Positions 18,564 through 28,032 of a DNA stretch of 64,000 nucleotides are shown here, piece by piece. Both the position numbers and the translations under genes were made by a program. This DNA comes from Rugosimonospora sp040255525 (GTDB lineage Bacteria; Actinomycetota; Actinomycetes; Mycobacteriales; Micromonosporaceae), in contig JBDZVD010000021.1 in assembly GCA_040255525.1 (NCBI GenBank), positions 9,856 to 73,855 on the forward strand, written 5' to 3'. The notes below the pieces were generated by a model. That model had not been told where the DNA came from and ran no database searches. It saw only the letters and a program-made list of their open reading frames with translations. How positions within the stretch are numbered: the first letter of the stretch is position 1; the number at the start of each line of letters is the position of its first letter.

Positions 18564-19364
18564 TCAGCGCCGCAGCGAGTACCCGACCGGGGGCCGGCGG
18601 CCGCGCAGCGGGATCGCGAGCAGCGCACCGAGGACGAAGCCGGCCACGTGGGCCAGGTACGCCACCGAACCCGCCTGCGACACCGCGTACCCCGCCGAGT
18701 AGACCCACTGCAGCACGAACCACATGCCCAACACGAGCCAGGCGGGCAGCCGGAGCGGGATGAACAACAGTACCGGAACCAGACTCCACACCCGGGCGCG
18801 CGGATAGAGCACCAGGTACGCGCCGAGCACCCCCGCGATCGCGCCGGACGCGCCGATCAGCGGCTGCGCCGAGCTGGCGTTCGCGAGCGCGAACACGTAT
18901 GCCGCCGCATACCCACAGACCAGGTAGAACAACGCGAACCGCAGCCGGCCCAGCCGGTCCTCCACATTGTTGCCGAAGACCCAGAGGAACAGCATGTTGC
19001 CGAGCAGGTGCAGCCAGCCACCGTGCAGGAACATGGCGTACAGGACGGACAGCGCCGGTATCTTGTGATATGCGGGTGGACCGACCAGGCAGCCGACCGC
19101 GCCGCCGCGCCCGACCCCCACCGCGCCATTCGGCACCCGGGCCAGTTGCCGGTCGTGCACCAGCTCGACGGGGATCGCCGAGTACCGGTCGTAGAACGCT
19201 TCCTGCTGGCACAGCTGGCTGACCGTGGTGCCCTGCACCCCGGTGCTGTGCGAGGCCGGGGTGAGCAGGAACACCACGACGTTGATCGCGATCAGGGCAT
19301 AGGTGACCCAGGGGGTCCGGCGTACGGGCAGCACGTCGTGGACGGGAATCACCATAAGCATCAC
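18564..19364 (-). CDS. Rhomboid-family intramembrane serine protease
   Basis: Membrane protease of about 266 aa with six or seven hydrophobic segments. The catalytic serine is S173 in GASGAIAG and the histidine is H239 in YLAHVAGFVLG; the supporting HGGWLHLLGN (114-123) matches the rhomboid HxxxxHxxxN signature. A longer-than-usual periplasmic loop (about residues 38-105) follows the first membrane segment and contains C52 and C92, possibly a disulfide. The start is uncertain: GTG 19364, ATG 19361 or ATG 19355, none with a good ribosome binding site. Substrates are unknown. Confidence 0.9.
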   Translation of the reverse strand: MMLMVIPVHDVLPVRRTPWVTYALIAINVVVFLLTPASHSTGVQGTTVSQLCQQEAFYDRYSAIPVELVHDRQLARVPNGAVGVGRGGAVGCLVGPPAYHKIPALSVLYAMFLHGGWLHLLGNMLFLWVFGNNVEDRLGRLRFALFYLVCGYAAAYVFALANASSAQPLIGASGAIAGVLGAYLVLYPRARVWSLVPVLLFIPLRLPAWLVLGMWFVLQWVYSAGYAVSQAGSVAYLAHVAGFVLGALLAIPLRGRRPPVGYSLRR

Positions 19365-19428
19365 TGTGCCCGAATCGGCGACTCCGCGCGACCCGGTCGG
19401 GCCGGAACGGCCGGCGGGCGCGGGCGGA

Positions 19429-19464
19429 CGAAGACGGGCTCCGGCATTCCGGCCGGAGCCCGTC
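19429..19464. terminator. Strong stem-loop between esterase and rhomboid genes
   Basis: Perfect 15-bp inverted repeat (19429-19443 with 19450-19464), six-base loop, with TTTT on the right side. It lies just past the stop of the leftward esterase gene and upstream of the rhomboid gene. Confidence 0.75.
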
Positions 19465-19478
19465 TTTTCAGGCAGCCG

Positions 19479-21554
19479 TCAGCTGGACGGGCACGGGTTG
19501 CCGCCGCACACGTCCACCACGAAGCCGGTCAGCAGGAAGGTCGCCTTCTGCTGCTGTGCCTCCGGCTGTGCCCGGGGGAACTCGTGCGGGTCGTCGCCGT
19601 ACTGCGGGCCGTCGGGCGCGAGGTTGGTCGGCGGTGGGTTGAACGCCGCCCCGCTGTTCCACATCACCATCGCCGAGCCGCGGTACGGGTGGTTCGGCAG
19701 TGCCGGGATGCCCCAGTACGGGTGCACCTCATCGGTCCAGCCGGGGGCGAGCGCCGGCTGGTACAGGCGGGCCCCGATCGTGCGGGCCTCGACCTCGGCC
19801 GCCGCGTTCGAGACCTGGTGATCGGCGAACGCCACGTGCATCAGGACGGTGTGCACCGGAGTGTGGGGCAACGGGTGGCTGGTCAAGTGCTGAGCGTAGC
19901 CGTCGGCCTCACCCCGGTCCCAGAGCATCTGCAGCAGGCCGAAGATGATCTGCTGGTCCTCGGGGTCGGGGTAGTACCCGTTCTCGATCTGCTGGAACGG
20001 CGCGAAGTCGACGCTGCGCTGCAGCAGCGTGGAGTAGTTCATGCCGGGTACGCCGAGCACCGCGCGGGTGAAGTCCTGGGCGATGGCGGTCAGCGCGCCG
20101 CCGTTGATGCCGCCCTGGCTGTTGCCGTCGTAGTGCAGGCCGCCCCGGACATCGATGAGCGGATGCCCGTGCGCGTCCTGGAACGCCGGGTTGCCCGCGA
20201 AGCCGGACCGGGTGTCCATCGCCCGGCCGAGGAACAGGAAGTTCAGGAAGCCCTGCTGGAGCCGGTCCGGTACGGCGGCGAACGTGGACACGTCGGCCCA
20301 CACCCCGGCGACGAAGTTCACGTCGGCGGCGGCGAGCCCGATCCAACTGGTGGCGCAGAACATGAAGTCCTGCCCGTTGGACATGTCCTTGACGTTGCCC
20401 GCGTTGATCTCCGTCGGCGAGCCGAGCAGGCCGTGGCCGTACAAAGACAGGTGCGCGGGGTGCGCCGGATCGGCGGACCGGGGGATGTTGCAGACGAAGT
20501 CCGCTTCGAGGTCCTGACCGGACGGGGTGGGCAGGGCGTCCGGTGTGGCCGGAAGCCCGTCGCCGCCGGCCGGCCCGTAGTGCAGCCGCGAGCCCGGGCC
20601 ACCCGAACCGGTGAGGAACGACGGCACCGTCACGGTACCCACGACCTGCCGGGCGATTCGGGCGTCCTGAGCGGTCCGGTAGTCGGTGACCGAGGTGACC
20701 GTGAACTTCGGCGCGGACCTGCCCAGCGCCCTGAACGCGGTGTCGCGGATGGCGAGCATCCGGCCGGTCAGGTTCTGCTCGCTGGCAACCGTGAAGTCCC
20801 ACGCCAGGTAGAGGTCGCGGCTGCGTACCCCGTGCGCGGCCAGGGACGCGGCGATGCGCTGGACCTGGCTGTCGCGGGCGGTCCGGTGGCGGCCGGTGGC
20901 CGCCAACGCCGAGGTGAAGGCGGCCGGCGCCGCGATCGGCCGGCCGGCACGGTCGCGCAGGTTGCGCAGCCCGACCAGGTAGGTCGCGCCCTCGTCGAGC
21001 GCCACGGCCGGCCGGACGATGAGCAGTTGCCGGTCCGGTTCGGCGGTGGCGTGCGCGTCGAGCTCCGCCCAGTAGGGCGTGCGCCGGCCGGTACGCGCGT
21101 TGATGAGCACGATCGGCGCGTCCGCGCGCAGCGACGAGCCGACATCGGTCACCGGCGCGATCCGCGACCTGGCCACGTCGAGCCCGGGCACCTGGACCAG
21201 GATCGGCTCACCCGGGCTGAACCCGTCCTGCCGGTTCCACTCGGTGGGGTCGATGTGCCGGCCGAGCACGTTGGCGGGCATCGCGGCCGCGTCGAAGTGC
21301 ACGCGCAGTCCCGTCGCGCTGTGCCGGTCGGGGACGGTGAAGTAGTTGTTGGGGAACGGCAGCATGCAACCGGCCGGGGCGACCGGATCGCATGACCCGC
21401 TGGTCGCGGTGGCTGTGGTTGTGGCGGTGGCTGTGGTTGTGGCGGTGGCTGTCACGGTGGCGGGGGCGGCGCTGGCGCCGGTGGTGCCGGCCAGGACGAG
21501 GCCGAGCAACACCGTTGTGCCGGGCACAGCCCATCGCGCGGTGCGGCGACGCAC
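19479..21554 (-). CDS. Large secreted esterase/lipase-like protein
   Basis: A 691-aa exported protein. The GTG at 21554 follows GGAGG by four bases and starts a signal peptide (residues 1-30, ending GASA). A Thr/Ala repeat (ATVTATATTTATATTTATAT) follows at about 33-52. The C-terminal half has an alpha/beta-hydrolase look: LSLYGHGLLGSP (oxyanion region), then GNSQGGINGG, a G-x-S-x-G nucleophile elbow, and a late MHVAFADHQVS that could hold the acid/His. The N-terminal region resembles that of large bacterial lipases of the virulence-factor-lipase type. Substrate unknown; a role as an exported esterase is inferred. Confidence 0.65.
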   Translation of the reverse strand: MRRRTARWAVPGTTVLLGLVLAGTTGASAAPATVTATATTTATATTTATATSGSCDPVAPAGCMLPFPNNYFTVPDRHSATGLRVHFDAAAMPANVLGRHIDPTEWNRQDGFSPGEPILVQVPGLDVARSRIAPVTDVGSSLRADAPIVLINARTGRRTPYWAELDAHATAEPDRQLLIVRPAVALDEGATYLVGLRNLRDRAGRPIAAPAAFTSALAATGRHRTARDSQVQRIAASLAAHGVRSRDLYLAWDFTVASEQNLTGRMLAIRDTAFRALGRSAPKFTVTSVTDYRTAQDARIARQVVGTVTVPSFLTGSGGPGSRLHYGPAGGDGLPATPDALPTPSGQDLEADFVCNIPRSADPAHPAHLSLYGHGLLGSPTEINAGNVKDMSNGQDFMFCATSWIGLAAADVNFVAGVWADVSTFAAVPDRLQQGFLNFLFLGRAMDTRSGFAGNPAFQDAHGHPLIDVRGGLHYDGNSQGGINGGALTAIAQDFTRAVLGVPGMNYSTLLQRSVDFAPFQQIENGYYPDPEDQQIIFGLLQMLWDRGEADGYAQHLTSHPLPHTPVHTVLMHVAFADHQVSNAAAEVEARTIGARLYQPALAPGWTDEVHPYWGIPALPNHPYRGSAMVMWNSGAAFNPPPTNLAPDGPQYGDDPHEFPRAQPEAQQQKATFLLTGFVVDVCGGNPCPSS
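21408..21460. repeat. 18-bp coding repeat in the esterase gene
   Basis: About two and a half copies of an 18-bp unit of the form GGTGGCTGTGGTTGTGGC, encoding the Thr/Ala repeat just after the signal peptide. Copy number could vary by slippage. Confidence 0.75.
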
Positions 21555-21685
21555 GTTACCTCCGGGGTAGGCGTGGGAGCTTCGCGGCTCAAGCGATCTC
21601 TTTCTACAAGACAGCGCCGGCCCCGGCAATACCCGCCGGTAACATGCGGATCGCCGGGCGGACTCTTACCCGGACGGTCCGGCGG

Positions 21686-22453
21686 TCAGGCCCACTGGAC
21701 CCGCACCCGCGACCGCCACGTGTCGACGACATCGGACCGGCCCTCCACAGCCAGTTCGTCGGCCCGGTTCCACAGGCTCAGGTAGACCTGTGCGGCGCCG
21801 CCGGAGAGCACGGCGTCGACCGGGCCGGCCCGCGCCGGGGTGGTCACCACCGGGCCGTCGCTGATCCGCAGCGTCCAGGCGTGCCCGGTGTCGTCCGCCC
21901 TGACCATGATCGAATACGGCTCGGTGGAGCGCAGCCGGCCGCTGTCGCGGGTGATGAAGCCGGTGAGCAGTTCGTCGATCCCGTCGGCGGCGAACGCCGG
22001 ATCGAGGTCGACCTCGGCGGCCGACGGCCACCGGCCGAGCCGGGCCGAGACGGCGTCCACGCTGTGCATGGTCGTCTCGTGCGCCTGCCGGCGGGCCCAG
22101 AACCGGCGCGGTGGCGGGGCATCCTTGAGAAACACCGTGGCCTCGGCGTCGTCGGGCGTGGAGGCCAGCGTCTCGACGAGGGCGGCCAGCCCCTCGGAGA
22201 ACCAGCCGAGCGGATCGGCGCAGTGCCGCCCCTCCTCCTCCGAGGCATCGGTGTCATACCCGGTGTCGCCGCGCAGTTGGGCGGCCGCCCAGCGATGGAC
22301 CGTGCCCTGGTGGGCCACGAGTTCGCAGACGTCCCAGGTCGGACACGTGGGGACCGGCGCGTGCCTCCCGGCCGCTTCCGCGGACTCGCGCAGGACCGTG
22401 CCCGCACGGACGAGCGCGTCCACATGGCGCTCGATGCTCAGGTGAGTCGGCAT
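21686..22453 (-). CDS. Mycothiol-dependent maleylpyruvate isomerase-family protein
   Basis: A 255-aa protein of the DinB-like MDMPI family. The N-terminal metal-binding bundle shows CELVAHQGTVHRW and AHETTMHSVDA, matching the H...HxxxH-type zinc ligands of mycothiol maleylpyruvate isomerase, and a C-terminal SCP2-like lobe follows (about 165-255). The ATG at 22453 starts at the conserved MPTHLSIERHVDAL; the frame runs upstream to 22582 without support. Family members use mycothiol as a cofactor or perform thiol transfer; most have no assigned substrate. The gene is divergent from the GH43 gene with a 227-bp spacer and no obvious functional link. Confidence 0.85.
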   Translation of the reverse strand: MPTHLSIERHVDALVRAGTVLRESAEAAGRHAPVPTCPTWDVCELVAHQGTVHRWAAAQLRGDTGYDTDASEEEGRHCADPLGWFSEGLAALVETLASTPDDAEATVFLKDAPPPRRFWARRQAHETTMHSVDAVSARLGRWPSAAEVDLDPAFAADGIDELLTGFITRDSGRLRSTEPYSIMVRADDTGHAWTLRISDGPVVTTPARAGPVDAVLSGGAAQVYLSLWNRADELAVEGRSDVVDTWRSRVRVQWA

Positions 22454-22680
22454 GCCCCAGATCCTAATGAGGGACGGCCACCGACAAATTCCGGGCCGCG
22501 CCAGTGGTTTTGCGGAATTCGCCGGCTGCGGCCGTGCTACCGTGACGCCATCGAGACATAGATCACCAGCGATTGGCGGCATTTCTCCCGCTCGCCGTCA
22601 CCCCCACGCGGCACCGTCCCGCCGCCGGCCTGCCCGGCCAGCCTCCCGGGCAGGTCGCCAGAGACCCGGAAGGGATCGCC

Positions 22681-24063
22681 ATGAGGAAGAGACTCGCACC
22701 TGTGCTCCTGGTACTGCTCTGCGCGCTGGGGCTGTCCGCCCGGTCGGCATCGGCCGCGCCCGTGACGATCACCCCGGGTACGGTGTGGACCGACACGACC
22801 GGCAATGTGATCCAGGCGCACGGCGAGGGCATCACCAAGGTCGGCGACACCTACTACTGGCTCGGCGAGGACAAGACCTCCGGCTCGCCGTTCCAGAACA
22901 TCAGGTGCTACTCCTCCACCGACCTGAGTCACTGGACGTTCGTAGCCAACGTGCTCAGCCGCCAGGCCAGCGGCGACCTCGGACCCAACCGGGTCGTCGA
23001 GCGCCCGCACGTCATCTACAACGCCAGCACGGCCACCTACGTCATGTACATGCACATCGACAACAGCAGCTACTCCGAGCGCAAGGCCGGCGTGGCCACC
23101 AGCGGCAGCATCTGCGGCAGCTACACCTACCGGGGAAGCTTCAAGCCACTGGGCCACGACAGCCTGGACGACAACCTGTTCCTCGACGGCGGCACCGGGT
23201 ACTTCATGAGCGAGGACCGCACCAACGCCAAGCTGCAGATCTACCAGCTGTCGCCGGACTTCCTGAGCGTGACCGCACTGGTCAAGACGCTCAACCAGTA
23301 CGAGGCGCCGGCCATGGCGAAGATCGGCGGCACCTACTTCCTGTTCGGGTCGCACCTGACCGGCTGGTCGACCAACGACAACCAGTACGCGACGGCCACC
23401 TCCATCACCGGCACCTGGAGCGCCTTCCACAGCTTCGCCCCGTCCGGTTCCAACACCTGCAACTCGCAGACCACGTCCATCCTCCCGGTCGCCGGCAGCA
23501 GCACGACCAGCTACCTGTTCCTCGGCGACCGGTGGAACTCCGGCAACCTGGCCGACTCCCGCTACGTCTGGGAGCCGTTGAACGTCAGCGGAACCACCGC
23601 GTCGATCAGCTGCCAGGCGAGCTGGACCGTCGACACGGCGACCGGCACGGTCGGCGCCGGCAGCGGCGGCGGGACCGACAGCTCGATCATCCGGGGCGTC
23701 GGTTCCCAGCGGTGCCTGGACGTGCCCAACTCGTCGACCGCCAACGGCGTGCAGATCGAGATCTGGGACTGCAACGGTGGCAGCAACCAGTCCTGGACGC
23801 TCACCTCGGCGAGGGAACTGCGGGTCTACGGCAACAAGTGCCTGGACGTCGCCGGCGCCGCCACGTCCCCCGGCACGAAGGTCGAGCTGTGGGACTGCAA
23901 CGGCGGTACCAACCAGCAGTGGGTGTTCAACAGCAACGGCACCATCACCGGGGTGGGATCCGGACTGTGCCTCGACGTGACCGGCGCCGCGACCGCCAAC
24001 GGCAGCCTGGTCGAGATCTGGACCTGCAACAACGGGTCGAACCAGCAGTGGAGGCGGTCATAG
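22681..24063 (+). CDS. Secreted GH43-family glycosidase with C-terminal CBM13 (galactanase-like)
   Basis: Exported 460-aa enzyme. Signal peptide 1-25 (ending ASAA). The catalytic five-blade domain covers about 26-325; the opening (VIQAHGEGITKVGDTYYWLGEDK) is typical of the GH43 group that includes exo-beta-1,3-galactanases, and E208 in QYEAPAMAKI is the likely general acid. A ricin-type CBM13 trefoil (about 338-460) has three QxW-type repeats (SNQSW, TNQQW, SNQQW). GGAAGGG precedes the ATG. It probably acts on galactan side chains of plant arabinogalactan; the subfamily call is by pattern only. The 3' end abuts a sequence gap, but the stop and the last CBM repeat look intact. Confidence 0.88.
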   Translation: MRKRLAPVLLVLLCALGLSARSASAAPVTITPGTVWTDTTGNVIQAHGEGITKVGDTYYWLGEDKTSGSPFQNIRCYSSTDLSHWTFVANVLSRQASGDLGPNRVVERPHVIYNASTATYVMYMHIDNSSYSERKAGVATSGSICGSYTYRGSFKPLGHDSLDDNLFLDGGTGYFMSEDRTNAKLQIYQLSPDFLSVTALVKTLNQYEAPAMAKIGGTYFLFGSHLTGWSTNDNQYATATSITGTWSAFHSFAPSGSNTCNSQTTSILPVAGSSTTSYLFLGDRWNSGNLADSRYVWEPLNVSGTTASISCQASWTVDTATGTVGAGSGGGTDSSIIRGVGSQRCLDVPNSSTANGVQIEIWDCNGGSNQSWTLTSARELRVYGNKCLDVAGAATSPGTKVELWDCNGGTNQQWVFNSNGTITGVGSGLCLDVTGAATANGSLVEIWTCNNGSNQQWRRS

Positions 24064-24371
24064 CGTGACGGTGCGCCGGGGGGCCTGGTCGGCACGGGGG
24101 ACCGTCCCGGCGTCGGAGGCAGTGCCACAGGGAGGTCCGGGTGCGCGGAGTCCAGGTCANNNNNNNNNNCGGGGAGGAGCTCGGGACCAGCACCACGGGG
24201 GCGAACCAGGGGGGGGGGGGGCCAAGGGGGGGCGGGGCCCGGGGGGGCGGCCGCGACCGGGAACCCCGTCACGCCGTTAGAGGCAGGGTAGGGTGGTGAC
24301 GGAGCGCCGGGAAGCCTGGTCGGCATGAGCAACTGTCCGGAAATCGGACGCACTGCCACAGGAAGGTCCGG
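24064..24371. other. Scaffold join with duplicated low-quality contig ends
   Basis: Bases 24064-24159 and 24297-24390 are near-identical (both read TGACGG-GCGCCGGG, CCTGGTCGGCA, CTGCCACAGG-AGGTCCGG, TGCGCGGAGTC). The stretch 24170-24290 is a G-saturated, corrupted version of the end of the GH43 gene (compare its CAGCACCACGGGGGCGAACC with GCAACAACGGGTCGAACC at 24028). The region is probably one short spacer represented twice by failed merging. No gene should be called here. Confidence 0.8.
24160..24169. other. Assembly gap (10 N)
   Basis: Run of ten undetermined bases. Ten is a conventional placeholder, so the true distance is unknown and, given the flanking duplication, may be negative (overlap). 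Confidence 0.99.
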
Positions 24372-25910
24372 ATGCGCGGAGTCGAAATCATCCTGCTGCT
24401 GGTCGTGCTGGCCACCGCGGTCGCGGCGTCCGCGCGCCGGCTCCGGGTACCGGCGCCCTCCCTCCTGGTGGTCGCCGGCCTGCTGGTCGCCTTCCTGCCC
24501 GGCGTACCCGCCATCCAGCTCTCCCCCAGCCTGGTGGGCCTGGTCGTGCTGCCTCCGCTGCTGTACGCGGCCGGACAGGATCTGTCCTGGCGGGAGCTGC
24601 GCCCGGTGTGGCGCCCGGTCACCGTACTGGTGGTCGGGCTGGTCATCGCGTCCGCCGCCGCGGTGGGCGTGGTCGCCTCGGCCGTCGCGGGCCTGCCGGC
24701 GTCCATGGCGTTCGTGCTCGGCGCGGTGCTCGCCAGCACCGATCCGGTGGCGGTCACCGCCCTGGGCCGGCGGCTGTCGCTGCCCGGCCGCGTCCACGCG
24801 CTGATCCAGGCGGAGAGCCTGTTCAACGACGCGAGCAGCCTGGTGCTGGTCAGGGTGGCGGTCGCCGCCGCGGTGGCCGGCGGCGCGGTGTCCTGGTACC
24901 GGGGCGTCGGCCAGTTCGCGCTGCTGGCCGGCGGCGGGGTGCTGATCGGCGCCGCGGTGGCCGGCGGCGTCGCGCTGATCCGGCGGCGGACCGAGGATCC
25001 GGTACTGGAGACCGTGACGGCGCTGGTCACCCCGTACGCCGGGTACGTCCTCGCCGAGACCGCACACGTGTCCGGCGTCACCGCGGTCGTGGTCTCCAGC
25101 GTCATCCTCGCCGGTCAGTTCACCCGGCTGACCGACGCGCGGATCCGGCTCCAACTGCACGCGGTGTACGACACCGTGGTGTTCCTGCTGGAGAGCGTCG
25201 TGTTCAGCCTCATCGGGCTTGAGCTTCCCGGCCTGATCCGCGCGGCCGACGGGCGCACCGGAGCCTGGTTCGTCCAGGCGCTGGCGATCACCGCCACCCT
25301 GCTCGCCGTCCGCGTCCTGTGGGTCTTCCCGCTGTCGCTGGCCGCTTCGGCCCGGCGCGGCGGGCCGCGATCCTGGCGGGTACCGGCCGTCGTTTCGTGG
25401 GCCGGCGCGCGCGGCGTGCTGCCGCTGGCCGCTGCCCTGTCGATCCCGCTCACGGCGCGGCACGGTGCCCCGCTGGCCGGTCGCGACCACGTCCTGCTGC
25501 TGACCACCGCGGTCATCGTCACGACGCTGATCGTCCAGGGATTCACGCTGGGCCCGCTGGTGCGCCGCTCCGGCGTCGCGCTGCCGGCGGAGCACGCCCG
25601 CAACGAGATGGCGGCCGCACGCACCGCCATGTCCCGCGCCGTGCTGGCCTACCTCGACGAGGTGGAGGATCGGCAGGCGGCGCCGGGCGCGATGGTCGCC
25701 CAGTTGCGCCAGCTCCAGCAGTCCCGCCTGGACATGCTGGAGGGCCGGTCGGACGACACCCGGCCGGCCATGCGGCAGCTGCGCCGCGACGTGCTCGCCG
25801 TCGAGTCGGCGGTGCTGACCCGGCTGTACGAGGAGGGCACGATCGGCGCGGACACCCGCCGGCGGCTGCAACGCCGGCTGGATCTGGAGGAGAGCAGCAT
25901 CGCCGAGTGA
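24372..25910 (+). CDS. CPA1-type Na+/H+ antiporter (NhaP family)
   Basis: A 512-aa membrane antiporter with about 12 hydrophobic segments over residues 1-400 and a cytoplasmic helical tail (about 405-512) rich in charged residues. The ion-binding region shows STDPVAVTALG and ESLFNDASSLVLVRVA, the Asn-Asp motif of CPA1 exchangers; SWAGARGVLPLAAALSIP is the conserved late segment. AGGAAGG lies three bases before the ATG. It exchanges Na+ or K+ for H+ and supports pH and salt homeostasis. The sequence start of this contig is poor (see 24064-24371), but the frame itself is clean. Confidence 0.92.
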   Translation: MRGVEIILLLVVLATAVAASARRLRVPAPSLLVVAGLLVAFLPGVPAIQLSPSLVGLVVLPPLLYAAGQDLSWRELRPVWRPVTVLVVGLVIASAAAVGVVASAVAGLPASMAFVLGAVLASTDPVAVTALGRRLSLPGRVHALIQAESLFNDASSLVLVRVAVAAAVAGGAVSWYRGVGQFALLAGGGVLIGAAVAGGVALIRRRTEDPVLETVTALVTPYAGYVLAETAHVSGVTAVVVSSVILAGQFTRLTDARIRLQLHAVYDTVVFLLESVVFSLIGLELPGLIRAADGRTGAWFVQALAITATLLAVRVLWVFPLSLAASARRGGPRSWRVPAVVSWAGARGVLPLAAALSIPLTARHGAPLAGRDHVLLLTTAVIVTTLIVQGFTLGPLVRRSGVALPAEHARNEMAAARTAMSRAVLAYLDEVEDRQAAPGAMVAQLRQLQQSRLDMLEGRSDDTRPAMRQLRRDVLAVESAVLTRLYEEGTIGADTRRRLQRRLDLEESSIAE

Positions 25911-25962
25911 GGCGCGGGCCGCCCCGGTGCCGGCTACCGCGCTGGACCGGGGCCCTGCGGTA

Positions 25963-28032
25963 TCAGTAGATGGGACGGCGATGTTCGTCCGGTACACCGG
26001 ACTTGCGGAAGAAGTACGCATTGATCTGGTCGCGCCACTCCTCGGCGCAGCGCACCTGCTCGTCGAGGCGCTCGCGCACCCGGGCGTCCACCGCCGGATC
26101 GACCAGCCCGGCGTCCGCGATGCGTTCCCACAGCTGGCGCATCCGGCGCACCTGTTCGGCGCCGGCGAAGTGGGTGTCGTAGATGTGCTGGATCACGGTC
26201 GACCCGCTGTGCAGGACGTGCCCGTACGGGGCGTGGTGGAAGAACAGCAGCAGGTCGTCCGGGCACTGGTCCAGCGACTCGTACACCCGCGACCACGGCG
26301 GCGGGTACTGGCCGGCGAACCCGGTGCCGGTGGCGACGGTACGGTCGACGCCGACGCCATCCCGGTCGGCGAAGTGGTACGTGCCCCACGGCGTGTACTC
26401 GTACCCGTCCACATCCGGTCCGTAGTGGTGTCCCGGCCGGACCATGAAGCCCACGCCCAGCGGCGCCGTGTACCGCTGGTACGTCCGCCACGAGCCGTCC
26501 ATCAGCTCGTGCAGCGACCGCCGCAGCAGGGCCGGATCCCGGGTCGAGGACGGGGTGAACGTCAGGTCGATCCACTCGTCGAGGATGGCCGCCGGATCCA
26601 GGTGCGGGTCCCAGCCGAGCCGGCCGGCGGCGTAGAGGTTGGCCTGCGCCAGCGGGTGCCCGGTCCAGAACGGGTCGTCGCCGGCGTTGGAGACGGTGAC
26701 CAGGCCGCCGCCGCCGTGCGCGGACGCGCCCGGCGCGGCGCCGGCGACGATGTCCCGCACCGCCGGGCCACCGGCCCCCCACGGCCCGAAGCCGAGCACT
26801 TCGCTCCATTGTGGAGCGAGATAGCACACGTGCCGCTGCTGCCCGGTGTACTCCTGGGTGGCCTGCACCTCCACCGCCAACCGGGTCGCCGGCATGGCGG
26901 CGATGACCGGCGACACCGGTTCGCGCGGCTGGAAGTCCACCGGTCCGTACTTCACCTGGAGGATCGCGTTGTCGTGGAACTGGCCGTCCAGCGGCGCGAA
27001 ATGGTCGTACGCGGCCCGGGCGCGGTCGATCGACCGGTCGCGCCAGTCCTGGCGGTGGTTGTAGACGAACGCGCGCCAGTGCACCACGCCGCCGTACGGC
27101 GCCAGCGCCCCGGCGAGCAGGTTCGCCCCGTCCGCGTGGCTGCGCCCGTACGCGAACGGGCCGGGCTGCCCCTCCGAGTCGGCCTTCACCACGTACCCGC
27201 CGAAGTCCGGGATGGTCGCGTACACCTGCCGGGTCGTGGCGGCCCACCACGCCCGTACCCGCTCGTCACACGGGTCGGCGGTGGGCAACCCGCCGAGCGT
27301 GACGGGCGAGGCGAAGCTGACCGACAGGTGCACCCGGACGTGGTAGGGGCGCAGCTGCTCGGCGATCGCGGCCACCTCGGCGAGCCGGTCGGTCAGCAGG
27401 TGCGCCTCGGTGGCGTGCACGTTGACGTTGTTCACCGCGACCGCGTTGATCCCGCACGCGGCCAGCAGCCGCCCGTACGCGCGCACCCGGTCCAGGTCCC
27501 GGCGCGGCTTCCCGTCCCGCCAGAACAGGGAGCCGCCCGCGTACCCGCGCTCCACCTGCCCCATCACCGGGTGCACGTCGACGTTGTCCCAGTGGTCGAC
27601 CATCCGCCGCCGCATGGCGGGCCGGTGGCACTCCGGGTCGCGTTCGGGCCGGAACGCCGACTCGCCGAGCCGGACCAGGTGGAACAGCCCGTAGAGCAGC
27701 CCGGCCGGCGCTTGCGCGAGCACCACGGTCACGCCGTGCCGGGCGGCGAGCGTGAAGCCCTCCTCGCCCAGCGGCTGGCCGGCCGGGAGGGCGTCGGGTA
27801 CTCCCTCCGCTGTGGACAGCGCGAGCATCAGGTCGTACGGCTCGTCGCCGGTCGCCCCGTGCCGCACCTCGCCGCCGTACCGGGCGCACGCCCGGCGGGC
27901 CTCGGTGACCACCGTGCCGACCAGCGCGCCGTCGCCGAGCACCACGGTGCGGCGCGAGCCGATCGCCCGGAACGCCTCCGGCGGCAGCCACGCCGGGTGC
28001 ACGCCGGTCGGCTCGCCGGCCTGCCGGGTCAT
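25963..28032 (-). CDS. GH67 alpha-glucuronidase
   Basis: A 689-aa enzyme that removes (4-O-methyl)glucuronic acid from xylo-oligosaccharides. No signal peptide is seen, so it acts in the cytoplasm on imported oligomers. The catalytic acid E287 (KADSEGQPGP) and the two inverting-base carboxylates D366 (GPVDFQPREP) and E394 (ATQEYTGQQ) are all present and spaced as in the family (E286/D364/E392 in the Cellvibrio enzyme). The N-terminal domain (about 1-140) and C-terminal helical domain (from about 460) are complete. It starts by ATGA overlap with the GH42 gene, so the two are coupled. It partners the secreted xylanase at 16947. Confidence 0.94.
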   Translation of the reverse strand: MTRQAGEPTGVHPAWLPPEAFRAIGSRRTVVLGDGALVGTVVTEARRACARYGGEVRHGATGDEPYDLMLALSTAEGVPDALPAGQPLGEEGFTLAARHGVTVVLAQAPAGLLYGLFHLVRLGESAFRPERDPECHRPAMRRRMVDHWDNVDVHPVMGQVERGYAGGSLFWRDGKPRRDLDRVRAYGRLLAACGINAVAVNNVNVHATEAHLLTDRLAEVAAIAEQLRPYHVRVHLSVSFASPVTLGGLPTADPCDERVRAWWAATTRQVYATIPDFGGYVVKADSEGQPGPFAYGRSHADGANLLAGALAPYGGVVHWRAFVYNHRQDWRDRSIDRARAAYDHFAPLDGQFHDNAILQVKYGPVDFQPREPVSPVIAAMPATRLAVEVQATQEYTGQQRHVCYLAPQWSEVLGFGPWGAGGPAVRDIVAGAAPGASAHGGGGLVTVSNAGDDPFWTGHPLAQANLYAAGRLGWDPHLDPAAILDEWIDLTFTPSSTRDPALLRRSLHELMDGSWRTYQRYTAPLGVGFMVRPGHHYGPDVDGYEYTPWGTYHFADRDGVGVDRTVATGTGFAGQYPPPWSRVYESLDQCPDDLLLFFHHAPYGHVLHSGSTVIQHIYDTHFAGAEQVRRMRQLWERIADAGLVDPAVDARVRERLDEQVRCAEEWRDQINAYFFRKSGVPDEHRRPIY

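Noticed and set aside
24064..24371. Direct repeat flanking the N run as a possible mobile-element target duplication
   Set aside because: The copies are about 95 bases with scattered G-biased differences and the right part mimics the CBM13 end, which fits poor contig ends better than transposition.
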